Shown piece by piece: positions 9,055 through 17,619 of a DNA stretch of 64,000 bases. Where the stretch lies: assembly GCA_900457075.1 (NCBI GenBank), contig UGYN01000002.1, positions 4,402,001 through 4,466,000 of the forward strand, given 5' to 3'. Position 1 is the stretch's first letter; each line of letters starts with the position of its first letter. The notes under the pieces were generated by a model that searched no databases, was not told the DNA's origin, and saw nothing but the letters and a program-made list of their open reading frames with translations. The translations under genes and the position numbers were made by a program. This stretch comes from Serratia quinivorans (GTDB lineage: Bacteria; Pseudomonadota; Gammaproteobacteria; Enterobacterales; Enterobacteriaceae).

Positions 9055-10065
9055 ATGGTCAAAGTAGGCATTAATGGATTCGGCAGGATCGGCAGGAACG
9101 TGTTGCGCGCAGCGTTAGGTCGCAGCGACTTTCAGGTTGTGGCAATCAATGATTTGACCGACAGCAAAACCCTGGCGCACCTGCTGAAATACGATTCGCT
9201 TTCAGGCACTCTGGCAGCCAGCGTCGAAGCCGGTGAGAACCAGTTGCTGCTCGATGGTCGGCCGATTCATGTTTTCTCTGAAAGAGATCCGGCTGCCATC
9301 CCATGGAGCAGCGTGGGTGTTGAGGTGGTGATTGAGGCAACGGGCTTCTTCACCGACAAAGCCAAGGCCGAAGTGCACATCACCCAAGGCGGCGCCAAGC
9401 GAGTCATTATCTCGGCACCGGGCAAGGACGATGATATTACGCTGGTGCTGGGCGTTAACCATCAGCAATACGATCCGGCCAAACATTTTGTGGTCAGCAA
9501 CGGTAGCTGTACCACTAACGGTCTGGCCCCTGCCGCCCAGGTATTGCATCAGGCATTCGGTATTGAATACGGTCTGATGAATACCACCCATGCCTACACC
9601 AATAGCCAGGCGCTGCATGACCAACCGGAAAAAGACCTGCGCGGTGCCCGTGCCGCAGCGGAGTCGATTGTGCCTTATTCCAGCGGTGCCGCCAAAGCGC
9701 TCGGCAAGGTGATCCCGGAGCTGGACGGTCGCCTGACCGGTTACTCGCTGCGGGTGCCGGTACCGGTAGTGTCTATCGTGGACTTAACGGTCACGCTGAA
9801 ACGTGAAGTGACGGCCGAAGAGATCAACGCGGCTTTCCGCCAGGCTGCCGAATCCGGCCCTCTCAAGGATATTCTTGGCTACAGCGATGAGCCTTTGGTG
9901 TCCAGTGATTATAGAGGCGACCCGCGTTCGTCGGTGATTGATGGGCTTTCCACGCTGGTGATTGGCGGTAATTTGGTCAAGATCCTCGCCTGGTACGACA
10001 ACGAGTGGGGCTTCTCTAACCGGCTGGTGGATCTGGCGGTTCTGATGGAAAAACGCGGTTTGTAA
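9055..10065 (+). CDS. Type I glyceraldehyde-3-phosphate dehydrogenase, accessory copy
   Basis: Oxidoreductase of 336 residues acting on glyceraldehyde 3-phosphate or a related phospho-aldehyde such as erythrose 4-phosphate. The Rossmann start is VKVGINGFGRIGRNVLRAAL; Asp33 in VAINDL is the usual NAD-selecting residue. Catalytic Cys152 lies in SNGSCTTNGLAP and His179 in MNTTHAYTNSQ. The usual motif is SNASCTTNCLAP, so two positions differ. The 182-200 loop (YTNSQALHDQPEKDLRGARA) resembles GapB-like sequences more than housekeeping GapA, so it is probably a second isozyme. GAAGGAG lies upstream of the ATG. Cofactor preference is left open. Confidence 0.85.
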   Translation: MVKVGINGFGRIGRNVLRAALGRSDFQVVAINDLTDSKTLAHLLKYDSLSGTLAASVEAGENQLLLDGRPIHVFSERDPAAIPWSSVGVEVVIEATGFFTDKAKAEVHITQGGAKRVIISAPGKDDDITLVLGVNHQQYDPAKHFVVSNGSCTTNGLAPAAQVLHQAFGIEYGLMNTTHAYTNSQALHDQPEKDLRGARAAAESIVPYSSGAAKALGKVIPELDGRLTGYSLRVPVPVVSIVDLTVTLKREVTAEEINAAFRQAAESGPLKDILGYSDEPLVSSDYRGDPRSSVIDGLSTLVIGGNLVKILAWYDNEWGFSNRLVDLAVLMEKRGL

Positions 10066-10071
10066 AAGAGT

Positions 10072-10095
10072 AGGGGCGCTGCATGCTGCGCCCCT
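10072..10095. terminator. GC-rich hairpin between convergent genes
   Basis: AGGGGCGC pairs with GCGCCCCT across an eight-base loop between the GAPDH stop and the converging phosphatase-like gene. There is no T-run on either side, so it is a terminator-like hairpin rather than a textbook intrinsic terminator. Confidence 0.55.
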
Positions 10096-10113
10096 GTAGT
10101 GAACCTGGTCAAA

Positions 10114-10902
10114 TTACAGTTGCGCGATCTGCATTAAATCTTGTTTGGCCCCTGGCGCGACCGCCAGCACCGGCCCGCCGCGCAGCAGATGTTCCCCGTC
10201 GGTATTAAACGGATGGGTCCAGCCACCGGCTTCATTAACCAGGCAGTAACCCGCCAGACAATCCCAGGCGTGCATATAAGGCTCGTAATAACCCACCAGT
10301 CTTCCTGCGGCAACCCAGGCCAGCATCATGGCACCGGAACCGTTACGGAAGAAATTGCCGCCCACGGCGGTGATCGCGGCGGCTATTTCGCCAACGCGCT
10401 CGGGCGTTACATAGCTGTTGGCACCAAAACCGGTGACGTGGTTTTGCATGGTGCGCTGGGGATCCACCCGCAGCGGTTTGCCATTAAGCGTGGCACCTGC
10501 ACCGCGTGCCGCAACAAAGCACTCTTGCTGACAAGGGGCGACGATCACCCCGATCACCGGCTCACCCTGATAAATAACCGCAATCGACACACACCAGTTC
10601 GGCATACCATTAACGAAAGGGCTGGTGCCGTCGATCGGATCTACCACCCAGGTGTAGCCAGAGTCACCCGGCTGCAGGCCAAACTCCTCCCCCAAAAAAC
10701 CGTCGTTCGGGAACTGCTGGGCGATTTTCTCGCGGATCAGCAATTCAACTTCGCGGTCGGCAATCGATACCACGTCCTGCGCATCGCGTTTGGTTTCAAT
10801 CACCAGGCTTTCGCGACGGTTGAAATAGTCCAGCGCTTTGTCGCCGGCTGCACGCGCCGCCTGCTCGGCCAGCGTCAGGCGTTGGGAAATCAGCTCATTC
10901 AT
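10114..10902 (-). CDS. Inositol-monophosphatase-family phosphatase
   Basis: Mg2+-dependent phosphatase of 262 residues in the IMPase/histidinol-phosphatase/FBPase fold. Metal-binding motifs are visible: GEEFG near 71 and WVVDPIDGTSPFVNGMPNW near 85, with the second motif HAWDCLAGYCLVNEAGG near 207. It is the last gene of a four-gene transcription unit with an AfuABC-type importer, separated from the ATPase gene by 24 bases. Since AfuABC proteins import hexose and heptose phosphates, dephosphorylation of the imported sugar phosphate is a reasonable role. That is inference from context; the substrate cannot be read from sequence. Confidence 0.85.
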   Translation of the reverse strand: MNELISQRLTLAEQAARAAGDKALDYFNRRESLVIETKRDAQDVVSIADREVELLIREKIAQQFPNDGFLGEEFGLQPGDSGYTWVVDPIDGTSPFVNGMPNWCVSIAVIYQGEPVIGVIVAPCQQECFVAARGAGATLNGKPLRVDPQRTMQNHVTGFGANSYVTPERVGEIAAAITAVGGNFFRNGSGAMMLAWVAAGRLVGYYEPYMHAWDCLAGYCLVNEAGGWTHPFNTDGEHLLRGGPVLAVAPGAKQDLMQIAQL

Positions 10903-10926
10903 TTTAGCTCCTTAATATTTTGCGGC

Positions 10927-11988
10927 TTACTGGGCAATCAGCGCCAGCCCCTGCGATTTGAAATCAATGGCGACGCGAGTGGTCGGCGTCAGCTGGCGTT
11001 CCATCTGCACATCGACAATAAACAGCGCGCCGAGATCGGTCTTCACTTCATATTCGATATGGTCCCCCAGCCAGGCGCTGTGGGTCACTTCACCGTTTAA
11101 TGCGCCGGTCTGCTCAGGCCGCAGGGTAATAAACTGCGGCCGCACCGAAAGCTGGGCGGCGCCGGGGCGGGCTTTGGCGCCCGGCACCCGGTACTGACGG
11201 CTGCCGAGGGTGATCAGCGCCTCGCCGTTATCTACCCGCTCAATGTCACAAGGCAGAATATTGGCCTCGCCCATAAAGTCGGCGATAAACACCGACGCCG
11301 GCGAGTGATAAAGCTCCTGTGGCGCACCCTGTTGGGCAATATGCCCTTCTTTCATGACGATAATCTTATCGGAGACCGCCAAAGCCTCTTCCTGATCGTG
11401 AGTGACATACACGGCGGTAAAGCCAAGGCGCTGCTGCAAGTCGCGGATCTCGGTGCGCACCCGGCGACGCAGCCGTTCGTCAAGATTGGATAGTGGCTCG
11501 TCGAGCAGCAGCACCTGGGGTTCTAAAACCAGCGCACGCGACACGGCAATGCGCTGCTGCTGGCCGCCAGAGAGTTCGGCGGGCAGGCGTTGGCCCATGT
11601 TTTCCAGGCCGACCAGCTTCAACCCCTCGCGTGCCCGATCCTGCGCCTCTTTACGCGGCAGACCGCTGGCGAGCAGGCCGTACATCACGTTGTCCAGCGC
11701 ATTCATATGCGGGAACAGGGCGTAGGACTGGAATACCATAGCCACGTCGCGCTCATTGGCAGGCAGATGCGTGACATCTTTGCCGCCGATCAGAATACGT
11801 CCTGAGGTCGGATGTTCCAGGCCGGCCAGCAGGCGCAGGGTGGTGGTTTTGCCGCAGCCCGAAGGGCCGAGCAGCGTCACCAGCGTGCCGGGTTCGACGG
11901 TGAGCGAAAGGCCGGGCAGGGCGGTGAAGTCGGCAAACTGTTTGGTGACGTTCTCAAACACCACCGAGCCGGAGCGAATGGCAGTCAT
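10927..11988 (-). CDS. afuC: ABC transporter ATPase, AfuC/FbpC type
   Basis: ATPase of 353 residues with Walker A GPSGCGKT at 41-48, signature LSGGQQQR at 139-146, Walker B VLLLDEP at 159-165 and the switch region YVTHDQEEAL. The extra C-terminal ~115 residues form an OB-fold regulatory region (TOBE-like) typical of Fe3+/spermidine/sugar importers. The start ATG overlaps the permease stop as ATGA. It is assigned to the Afu group because it lies with a fused two-domain permease and a binding protein whose ligand residues match AfuA; a ferric-iron role, historically attributed to this family, is less likely. Confidence 0.8.
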   Translation of the reverse strand: MTAIRSGSVVFENVTKQFADFTALPGLSLTVEPGTLVTLLGPSGCGKTTTLRLLAGLEHPTSGRILIGGKDVTHLPANERDVAMVFQSYALFPHMNALDNVMYGLLASGLPRKEAQDRAREGLKLVGLENMGQRLPAELSGGQQQRIAVSRALVLEPQVLLLDEPLSNLDERLRRRVRTEIRDLQQRLGFTAVYVTHDQEEALAVSDKIIVMKEGHIAQQGAPQELYHSPASVFIADFMGEANILPCDIERVDNGEALITLGSRQYRVPGAKARPGAAQLSVRPQFITLRPEQTGALNGEVTHSAWLGDHIEYEVKTDLGALFIVDVQMERQLTPTTRVAIDFKSQGLALIAQ

Positions 11989-14210
11989 AAGGCATTCTCC
12001 TGATGTAAGGCCGCGGGTGGCGTCACCGGCGGGGTAGCAGTTATTGCGCGGCGCAGGCGACGTTCGCCCACCAGCAACTGGAAGCTGAGGATCACCGCCA
12101 GCATCACCACGATAAGCACCGAGGAGTAGGCGATAGCCACGCCGTATTCCCCGTTTTCCACCAGCCCGACGATGTAGGAGGTGGCCATGTTGTACTGAGC
12201 GCTGACCAGGAAAATCACCGCGCTGATCGAGGTAATTGCCCGCACAAAGGCATAAACCAGAGCTGCGCTGATAGCGGGTTTCAGCAGCGGCAGGATCACT
12301 TTGCGCAGGGTGCGGAAACTGCTGGCACGTAGCGTCAGCGAGGCTTCATCCAGGCTGCGATCCAGCTGGCTCATGGCGGCGATGCCACCGCGCACGCCGA
12401 CCGGCATATTGCGGAACACGAAGCAGGCCACCAGGATCAGTGCGGTACCGGTGATCTCCAGCGGCGGCAGGTTATACGCCATGATGTAACTGACGCCGAT
12501 CACCGTGCCGGGGATGGCAAAACTGAGCATCAACATAAACTCAAAGGTTTGGCGACCGGCAAACTTCTGCCGCACGATCAGCCAGGCAGTGAGCAGGCCA
12601 ACAATGGCGGTAAGCGGCGCGGCGATCAGGGCGATCTCCAGCGTGGTCCAGAACGAGTTCCAGGCGACCCCGGTCCAGACAATCTGGCCGCTGTTCCACT
12701 GGAAACCGAAGGCGCGGGCGTAATGAGCCAGCGTCAGGCTGTTATCCAGTCCCCAGGACTGCACAAAACCGCCGATCAGGATCATGCCGTAGACCACCAG
12801 CGTGAATAGCCCCCAGGGGATCACCAACGCGTACACGCCATAGCGCAAGCCGCGTGGCAGCCCGCAGTGGGTGCCGGAATCTCCTTTGCCGGTGACGGTG
12901 GCGAAGTTTTTTCCCGCCAGCCACAGGCGCTGCAAGATAAAGGCACTGAGGGTGAAGCACAGCAGGATGATCGCCAGGACGGCGGCGCGGCTTGGATCGT
13001 TTTGCGCCCCCACCACCGAGAAGAAGATCTCGGTCGACAGCACGCCGTGGCTGCCCCCCAGTACCATCGGATTGCCGAAGTCCGCCATGCTTTCGATAAA
13101 GCTGATCAGGAAGGCGTTGGCCAGACCGGGGGCCATCAGCGGCAGTGAAACATAGCGGAAGGTACGCCAGCGGTTGGCGCGCAGCGTCTGTGAGGCTTCT
13201 TCCAGCGAGGGACTGACCCCTTCCACCACGCCAATCAGCACCAGGAAGGCTATCGGGGTGAAAGAGAGCACCTGCGCTATCCAGATGCCGGTCAGGCCAT
13301 ACAGCCAGCGGCCTGGCTCGATGCCAAACAGGCTGGCGAGCAGTTCGGTAACCACCCCGGCGCGGCCAAACAGCAGCATCAGCGCCAGCCCAATCACAAA
13401 CGGTGGCGTGATGATCGGCAGTACGGTCAGCAGGCGCAGCCCTTTTTTGAACGGCAGCGGCGTGCGGGTGGCGGCCAGCGCAAAAGCCAGGCCGAGCAGC
13501 GTGGAACCGCTGGCGGTCATCAACGCCAGGGTCAGGGTGCGCCAGGCGGTACCGCAACTGCCGCCTTTCAGGCAACCCAGGCTCCAGATGGCCGGATCCT
13601 GCATATTGGCGATCAGGCCGTCGGGTTTAAACGAGCCGTCCACGTCCTGTACCGAGGAGACAAACATGCTCAGAACCGGGTAGAGCACGAAAGTGGTGAC
13701 CAGCGCGACCAGCAGCACGATGGCGGCCACCACAAAGGCATCCCCCTTCAGCACGCCGCGTTCGGCCAGCGCAAAAGAGAACAACAGCAAAAAGGTGGTG
13801 ATCAGCAAAATGGCACCGGCGCCAAAGGCGGGTTGGCCGTCGCTGAGCGTGCCAAACAGCTGCTCGCTCCACTGCCAGTTCCAACCGCTGTAGCCGATGG
13901 CGTGGCCTTCAAACAGCAAAAATACGATGCCGACGACGCTGGCGCACATCAGCAGTTGCGAGCGCAGGCGGCTCACCGGCAGCAGGCGTGCCGGCGCGCA
14001 AACCAGCAGCATCAGCAGGGCAATCAGCAGCCAGGGGCGTTGAAAAGCCAGTATTTGCCACAGCGCGGGGGCACTGGCCTGATCCCGCCACAGCGTACTC
14101 AGCCAGCCAAAGTCGAAGAACCCGGCTTCCTGGCTGTACCAGGGCAGCAGCAATACGGCCAGTGCGCCCAGCACGAGGGCCCCGTCCAGGCGGCGGTTTT
14201 GAGCATTCAT
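11985..14210 (-). CDS. afuB: ABC transporter permease, two-domain fused type (AfuB)
   Basis: Inner-membrane protein of 741 residues with about twelve hydrophobic segments in two homologous halves. Each half carries an ATPase-contact loop: EEASQTLRANRWRTFRYVSLPLMAPG in the first and DEASLTLRASSFRTLRKVILPLLKP in the second. Most importers use two separate permeases; the fused form is typical of FbpB and AfuB. A long region between the hydrophobic N-terminal segments and the first permease half is also present in AfuB-like proteins. It follows the binding-protein gene after 108 bases that contain a small GAGGATCTCCTC hairpin, which could lower expression relative to the binding protein. Confidence 0.82.
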   Translation of the reverse strand: MNAQNRRLDGALVLGALAVLLLPWYSQEAGFFDFGWLSTLWRDQASAPALWQILAFQRPWLLIALLMLLVCAPARLLPVSRLRSQLLMCASVVGIVFLLFEGHAIGYSGWNWQWSEQLFGTLSDGQPAFGAGAILLITTFLLLFSFALAERGVLKGDAFVVAAIVLLVALVTTFVLYPVLSMFVSSVQDVDGSFKPDGLIANMQDPAIWSLGCLKGGSCGTAWRTLTLALMTASGSTLLGLAFALAATRTPLPFKKGLRLLTVLPIITPPFVIGLALMLLFGRAGVVTELLASLFGIEPGRWLYGLTGIWIAQVLSFTPIAFLVLIGVVEGVSPSLEEASQTLRANRWRTFRYVSLPLMAPGLANAFLISFIESMADFGNPMVLGGSHGVLSTEIFFSVVGAQNDPSRAAVLAIILLCFTLSAFILQRLWLAGKNFATVTGKGDSGTHCGLPRGLRYGVYALVIPWGLFTLVVYGMILIGGFVQSWGLDNSLTLAHYARAFGFQWNSGQIVWTGVAWNSFWTTLEIALIAAPLTAIVGLLTAWLIVRQKFAGRQTFEFMLMLSFAIPGTVIGVSYIMAYNLPPLEITGTALILVACFVFRNMPVGVRGGIAAMSQLDRSLDEASLTLRASSFRTLRKVILPLLKPAISAALVYAFVRAITSISAVIFLVSAQYNMATSYIVGLVENGEYGVAIAYSSVLIVVMLAVILSFQLLVGERRLRRAITATPPVTPPAALHQENAL

Positions 14211-14318
14211 CGTAACCTCGAGAGTTCATATTTCCGTCACTGCGCTGTTGCACGGACGAGGATCTCCTCGCCCGCTTTATTGCAGAGCGCTTCACATACG
14301 GCAGAAAAAGGAGGTGAA

Positions 14319-15347
14319 TTATTGGGCGCTGGCGCCGATCTCTTTATCCCAGCGGCTGAGCAGTGCCTTGCGTTTTTCTGTCGCGCCGTAGGTTTTAAAG
14401 TCGTAATCGATCAGTTTGATGTTCTCAAAGCGTGGCGCGTACTCGGAAATCGCCGCGTTACGATTTGACGGCAGCTGGAAGGATTTGGCGTCTTTCATGT
14501 GCGATTGCGCATCAGCGCTGAGCGCCCAGTCGTACCACACCTTGGCCTCATTGAGGTTGCGTGCGCCTTTGACGATCGACATCGAGCCAATTTCAAAACC
14601 TGTGCCTTCGCACGGGGCAACGGCCTTGATCGGGAAGCCATCGACCTGCATTGCGACGGCATCATGCATAAACACGATACCGACGGTGGTTTCGCCGCGT
14701 GCCGCTGCCTTCACCGGCGCCGAGCCGGATTTGGTGTACTGCGAGATATTGGCGTTGAGCTTTTTCAGGTAGTCGAAGGCCGGCTCTTCGCCCATGATCT
14801 GCACCAGCGTGGCGAGGGTGTTGTAAGCGGTACCGGAAGAATTTGGGTTAGCCATCTGGATCTCGCCTTTGTAGGCCGGGTCCAGCAGGTCGCTCCAGCA
14901 GGCAGGCACCTTGAGTTTTTTCTCCGCCAATAGCTTGGTGTTGTAACCCCAACCGAGCGCCCCGGCATAAACACCCACGGTGCGGTAACCGGCGCTTTCC
15001 GCCTGTTTGCGTGCCCAGTCGTGCTGTTGATCAAGCAACGGGGATTTATAAGGTTGGGTTAACCCTTCGTCCGCGGCCTGCATATGAGGATCGCCAGTGC
15101 CTGCCCACCAAATATCGGTGCGCGGGTTACGGGCTTCGGTACGAATACGTGCGTAGGCTTCCCCGGCGGAGAGGCGCACCATACTGACTTTGATATCGGG
15201 ATGCTGTTTCTCGAACAGGTTGGTCATCTGTTCGCAGACCACCACATCGGCGGAGCAGATCATGTTCAATTTCCCAGCGGCGAAAACAGGTGAAGCAGAG
15301 AGTGCAGAGCCAGCGGCGAGGACCGCTATCAGAGTAACGCGATGCAT
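14319..15347 (-). CDS. afuA: Periplasmic binding protein, AfuA-like (hexose/heptose phosphate)
   Basis: Binding protein of 342 residues with a signal peptide (MHRVTLIAVLAAGSALSASPVFA, cut before AGK). The reading frame is open 43 codons upstream, but the ATG at 15347 has AAGGAG at the right distance and starts the signal peptide. Residues Ser60, His228, Asp229 and Glu252 stand at exactly the spacing of the sugar-phosphate ligands Ser37, His205, Asp206 and Glu229 that I recall for Actinobacillus AfuA. It also shows DIWWAGTGDPHMQAADEG and NPNSSGTAYNTLATL, shared with that group. Its promoter region carries an 18-bp operator at 15397. The ligand is inferred. Confidence 0.8.
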   Translation of the reverse strand: MHRVTLIAVLAAGSALSASPVFAAGKLNMICSADVVVCEQMTNLFEKQHPDIKVSMVRLSAGEAYARIRTEARNPRTDIWWAGTGDPHMQAADEGLTQPYKSPLLDQQHDWARKQAESAGYRTVGVYAGALGWGYNTKLLAEKKLKVPACWSDLLDPAYKGEIQMANPNSSGTAYNTLATLVQIMGEEPAFDYLKKLNANISQYTKSGSAPVKAAARGETTVGIVFMHDAVAMQVDGFPIKAVAPCEGTGFEIGSMSIVKGARNLNEAKVWYDWALSADAQSHMKDAKSFQLPSNRNAAISEYAPRFENIKLIDYDFKTYGATEKRKALLSRWDKEIGASAQ

Positions 15348-15396
15348 GGTGTTCTCCTTGGTTGTGTAGGGTGGCGATACGTTGTCGCCTATTCTT

Positions 15397-15414
15397 TTTG
15401 CACGTGTGTGCAAA
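15397..15414. promoter_or_regulatory. Operator 1 of the LacI-type regulator (afu side)
   Basis: Perfect inverted repeat TTTGCA-CGTGTG-TGCAAA, 50 bases upstream of the afuA start. The same half sites with the same six-base spacer recur at 15505. Its 18-bp symmetric form is typical for LacI-family regulators, one of which is encoded divergently next to it. Confidence 0.8.
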
Positions 15415-15504
15415 TAACTAGAGGATAAAAATTGTGCTGTCAATCGCGCAATGAAACAATTCAACCTTCTCGTCACAAAAATGAAACATTTTTACCGATA
15501 AAAA

Positions 15505-15522
15505 TTTGCACAGCTTTGCAAA
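15505..15522. promoter_or_regulatory. Operator 2 of the LacI-type regulator (regulator side)
   Basis: Perfect inverted repeat TTTGCA-CAGCTT-TGCAAA, about 33 bases upstream of the regulator's start. Its centre is 108 bp from that of operator 1, so looping between the two sites or joint repression and autoregulation are possible. Confidence 0.78.
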
Positions 15523-15554
15523 GTGCGGCAAACTTTTCGCAGAGCAGAAAATGG

Positions 15555-16607
15555 ATGGATATGAAGATGGCGGTGGACAAGGCGATGATCAGTGCGAAAG
15601 ACGTGGCGGAATTGGCTGGAGTTTCCCGATCGGCGGTCTCGCGGACTTATACGTCTGGTGCCAGCGTGTCGGCGGCGACCCGCGAGAAGGTGATGCGGGC
15701 GGCTGAAGAACTGGGATATCACGTTAACCATTTGGCTCGGGGATTGGTACGTAACCGCAGCGGCATTGTTTGCCTGATTGTTTCAGAGTTGGCGACCCCT
15801 TACCGGGCCAGCCTGGTGCGCTTGCTGACCCAGCATTTGCAGGACGCGGGCAAAATAGCCATGTTGATTAACACCGATCGCTCCGATGACAGCGTCTCCC
15901 AGGCACTGCAACAGGCGATAAATTTTCGGGCGGATGCCTCCTTTGTGCTATCCGGCATGCCCGACAGCGCCATTGCCCGCCTGTGTCACAGGCACGGCCA
16001 ACGGCTGGTGCTGATTAACCGTGATGACACCTTGCCCGGCTCACTCAGTATCCGGCTGGATAACGAAGAAGCGGCGGGCAGGGTAGTGATGGCGTTCGCC
16101 CGTGCGGGCTGCCAGCGCATTGCTTTTGCCAACTCTTTGGCCGGTACGCCCAGCCTGATGGCGCGTGAACGGGGTTTTCTGCAGGCAGCGGAAGCGGCGG
16201 GGTTACCGGTGAGCGTCGAGCGCTTCGGTACCACCTCCTATGAGAGCGGTCAGATCCTGGCGCACCGCCTGTTGACCCGGCGCGAGCGGCCTGATGCGGT
16301 GTTCTGCGTCACGGATTTATTGGCCTGCGGCTTTATGGACGAGGCGCGCCATCGCTTTGGGCTGCGTATTCCTGAAGATCTTTGTGTTGCGGGCTACGAC
16401 GATATTCCGCAGGCGGCCTGGTCTTCTTACCATCTCACCACTTTTACCCAGCCGGTGGCGATATTTGCTCAGGATTCGGTTGCGTGGCTGGTGGCCGAAG
16501 AGAAGAAAGAAGAGAGCATGATGCCCGCACTGGGGCAGGAGATGCCGGGTGAAACCCGGCTGTACCATGCTGATTTTGTCTGGCGTGGCACCATTCGCGG
16601 GGCCTGA
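15555..16607 (+). CDS. LacI-family transcriptional regulator of the afu-like operon
   Basis: Regulator of about 350 residues. The N-terminal helix-turn-helix reads ISAKDVAELAGVSRSAVSRTYTSGASVSAATREKV, followed by the hinge helix GYHVNHLARGLVRNRSG and a periplasmic-binding-protein-like ligand domain ending in LCVAGYDDIPQAAW and the TTFTQP motif. Three closely spaced in-frame ATGs (15555, 15561, 15567) follow a weak ribosome site; the first is used. It is divergent from afuA, and two identical-type operators lie between them, so it very likely controls the importer and itself. A sugar phosphate is the expected effector, by context. Confidence 0.88.
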   Translation: MDMKMAVDKAMISAKDVAELAGVSRSAVSRTYTSGASVSAATREKVMRAAEELGYHVNHLARGLVRNRSGIVCLIVSELATPYRASLVRLLTQHLQDAGKIAMLINTDRSDDSVSQALQQAINFRADASFVLSGMPDSAIARLCHRHGQRLVLINRDDTLPGSLSIRLDNEEAAGRVVMAFARAGCQRIAFANSLAGTPSLMARERGFLQAAEAAGLPVSVERFGTTSYESGQILAHRLLTRRERPDAVFCVTDLLACGFMDEARHRFGLRIPEDLCVAGYDDIPQAAWSSYHLTTFTQPVAIFAQDSVAWLVAEEKKEESMMPALGQEMPGETRLYHADFVWRGTIRGA

Positions 16608-16775
16608 GTTTCCTTCATTTCAGATTGTGCATGGCGCGTTGGCAGATCCGGCGGAACTTGCTAAGTTACATGGCAGCTCAGGTCAACACCATTTTCTATT
16701 AGCCGCGGAAATTGCATGCCATTCATTTGGCTGTGGCCCAATCTGGTTCGAATAAAAGAATTAACCACAAAAGGA

Positions 16776-17567
16776 TTAATTCAGGAACTGAAGGTTTAAC
16801 CCGAAGAAAATCTGCCAGCGAGGCTGTCCTGGACCACGGTCTGCAACCGAGCCTTGAGGCTCCACAAAGAAGTTGTAGACGGTTTTATCCTGCTTGATAA
16901 CCTGTCCAATACCTAAACCCAGCGGAACACTGTAGCTGTCATTCTGGAAGTTGTAGACCCAGATAGGGGCAGATCGCAGATAGGTACCTCCACCTAACTG
17001 ATAGAATAAAAATGGCTGGAAAGTACCGAGATTCACGTCGCTGCGGTTGTCTTCTCCGGCAAAGCTATGCTGCCATGAGGCCAGATAACCGAACTGGAAT
17101 TTTGGTGAACTGGCATTAAAGAGCACGTTGACCAGACCCGCAGACCATTTCTCTGTTCCCAGAGCATCTTCAGTAGCAGTCGGCGCCGTTATTTGCGGAC
17201 CGAAACCAAAACTCACTGCCGGATTGCCGGTATCAATAAGCCACGACGCAAATAAGTTCAGATCACCTAAACCTGTTTTATGACCATAGGTTGGCGCAAC
17301 CGGATAGGTATTCACCGGTAATGAACCCCGTAACAACCATTTGCTATCGCCTAATGAAAAAGGCTGCGCATAACGGAACCAGAACTGATTGGCATCCTGA
17401 TCCGTACCGCTCACATCCCCGATGTAATAGTTCTGCATATTAAATGCAGTCATATTCGCCAGAGGGTTGTTTGCCTGCGCCGCATCCGGGGCATGCTCTT
17501 CAGCTGCATAGGCATAACATGAAGCAAGGCATAATATTGAAGGCAAAATCGAGTATGAAAGACGCAT
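16776..17567 (-). CDS. Putative outer-membrane beta-barrel protein next to the alkylsulfatase
   Basis: Protein of 263 residues with an N-terminal signal peptide ([21 protein letters not shown], cut before AEE). The rest alternates hydrophobic and polar residues with many aromatics and ends in an aromatic-rich strand ([10 protein letters not shown]), features of outer-membrane barrels. It resembles the poorly characterised transporter/'neuromedin U'-like family of outer-membrane proteins, recognised only loosely. It lies 52 bases downstream of the alkylsulfatase gene on the same strand, so it may be cotranscribed and serve entry or exit of its substrate. The block is visibly less GC-rich than its surroundings. 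Confidence 0.6.
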   Translation of the reverse strand: MRLSYSILPSILCLASCYAYAAEEHAPDAAQANNPLANMTAFNMQNYYIGDVSGTDQDANQFWFRYAQPFSLGDSKWLLRGSLPVNTYPVAPTYGHKTGLGDLNLFASWLIDTGNPAVSFGFGPQITAPTATEDALGTEKWSAGLVNVLFNASSPKFQFGYLASWQHSFAGEDNRSDVNLGTFQPFLFYQLGGGTYLRSAPIWVYNFQNDSYSVPLGLGIGQVIKQDKTVYNFFVEPQGSVADRGPGQPRWQIFFGLNLQFLN

Positions 17568-17619
17568 AGGATTACCTTAAGTAAGTCCCCTGCAGCCGTG
17601 ACGCCACAGGGGGAATTAT

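Noticed and set aside
10141-11100. Plus-strand frame of 319 codons
   Set aside because: Antisense to the phosphatase and afuC genes; no ribosome site or recognisable domain.
10927-15347. Ferric-iron (Fbp/Sfu) transporter
   Set aside because: The typical iron-binding tyrosine pair near the C-terminus is not apparent, no Fur box lies upstream, and ligand residues fit AfuA sugar-phosphate binding instead.
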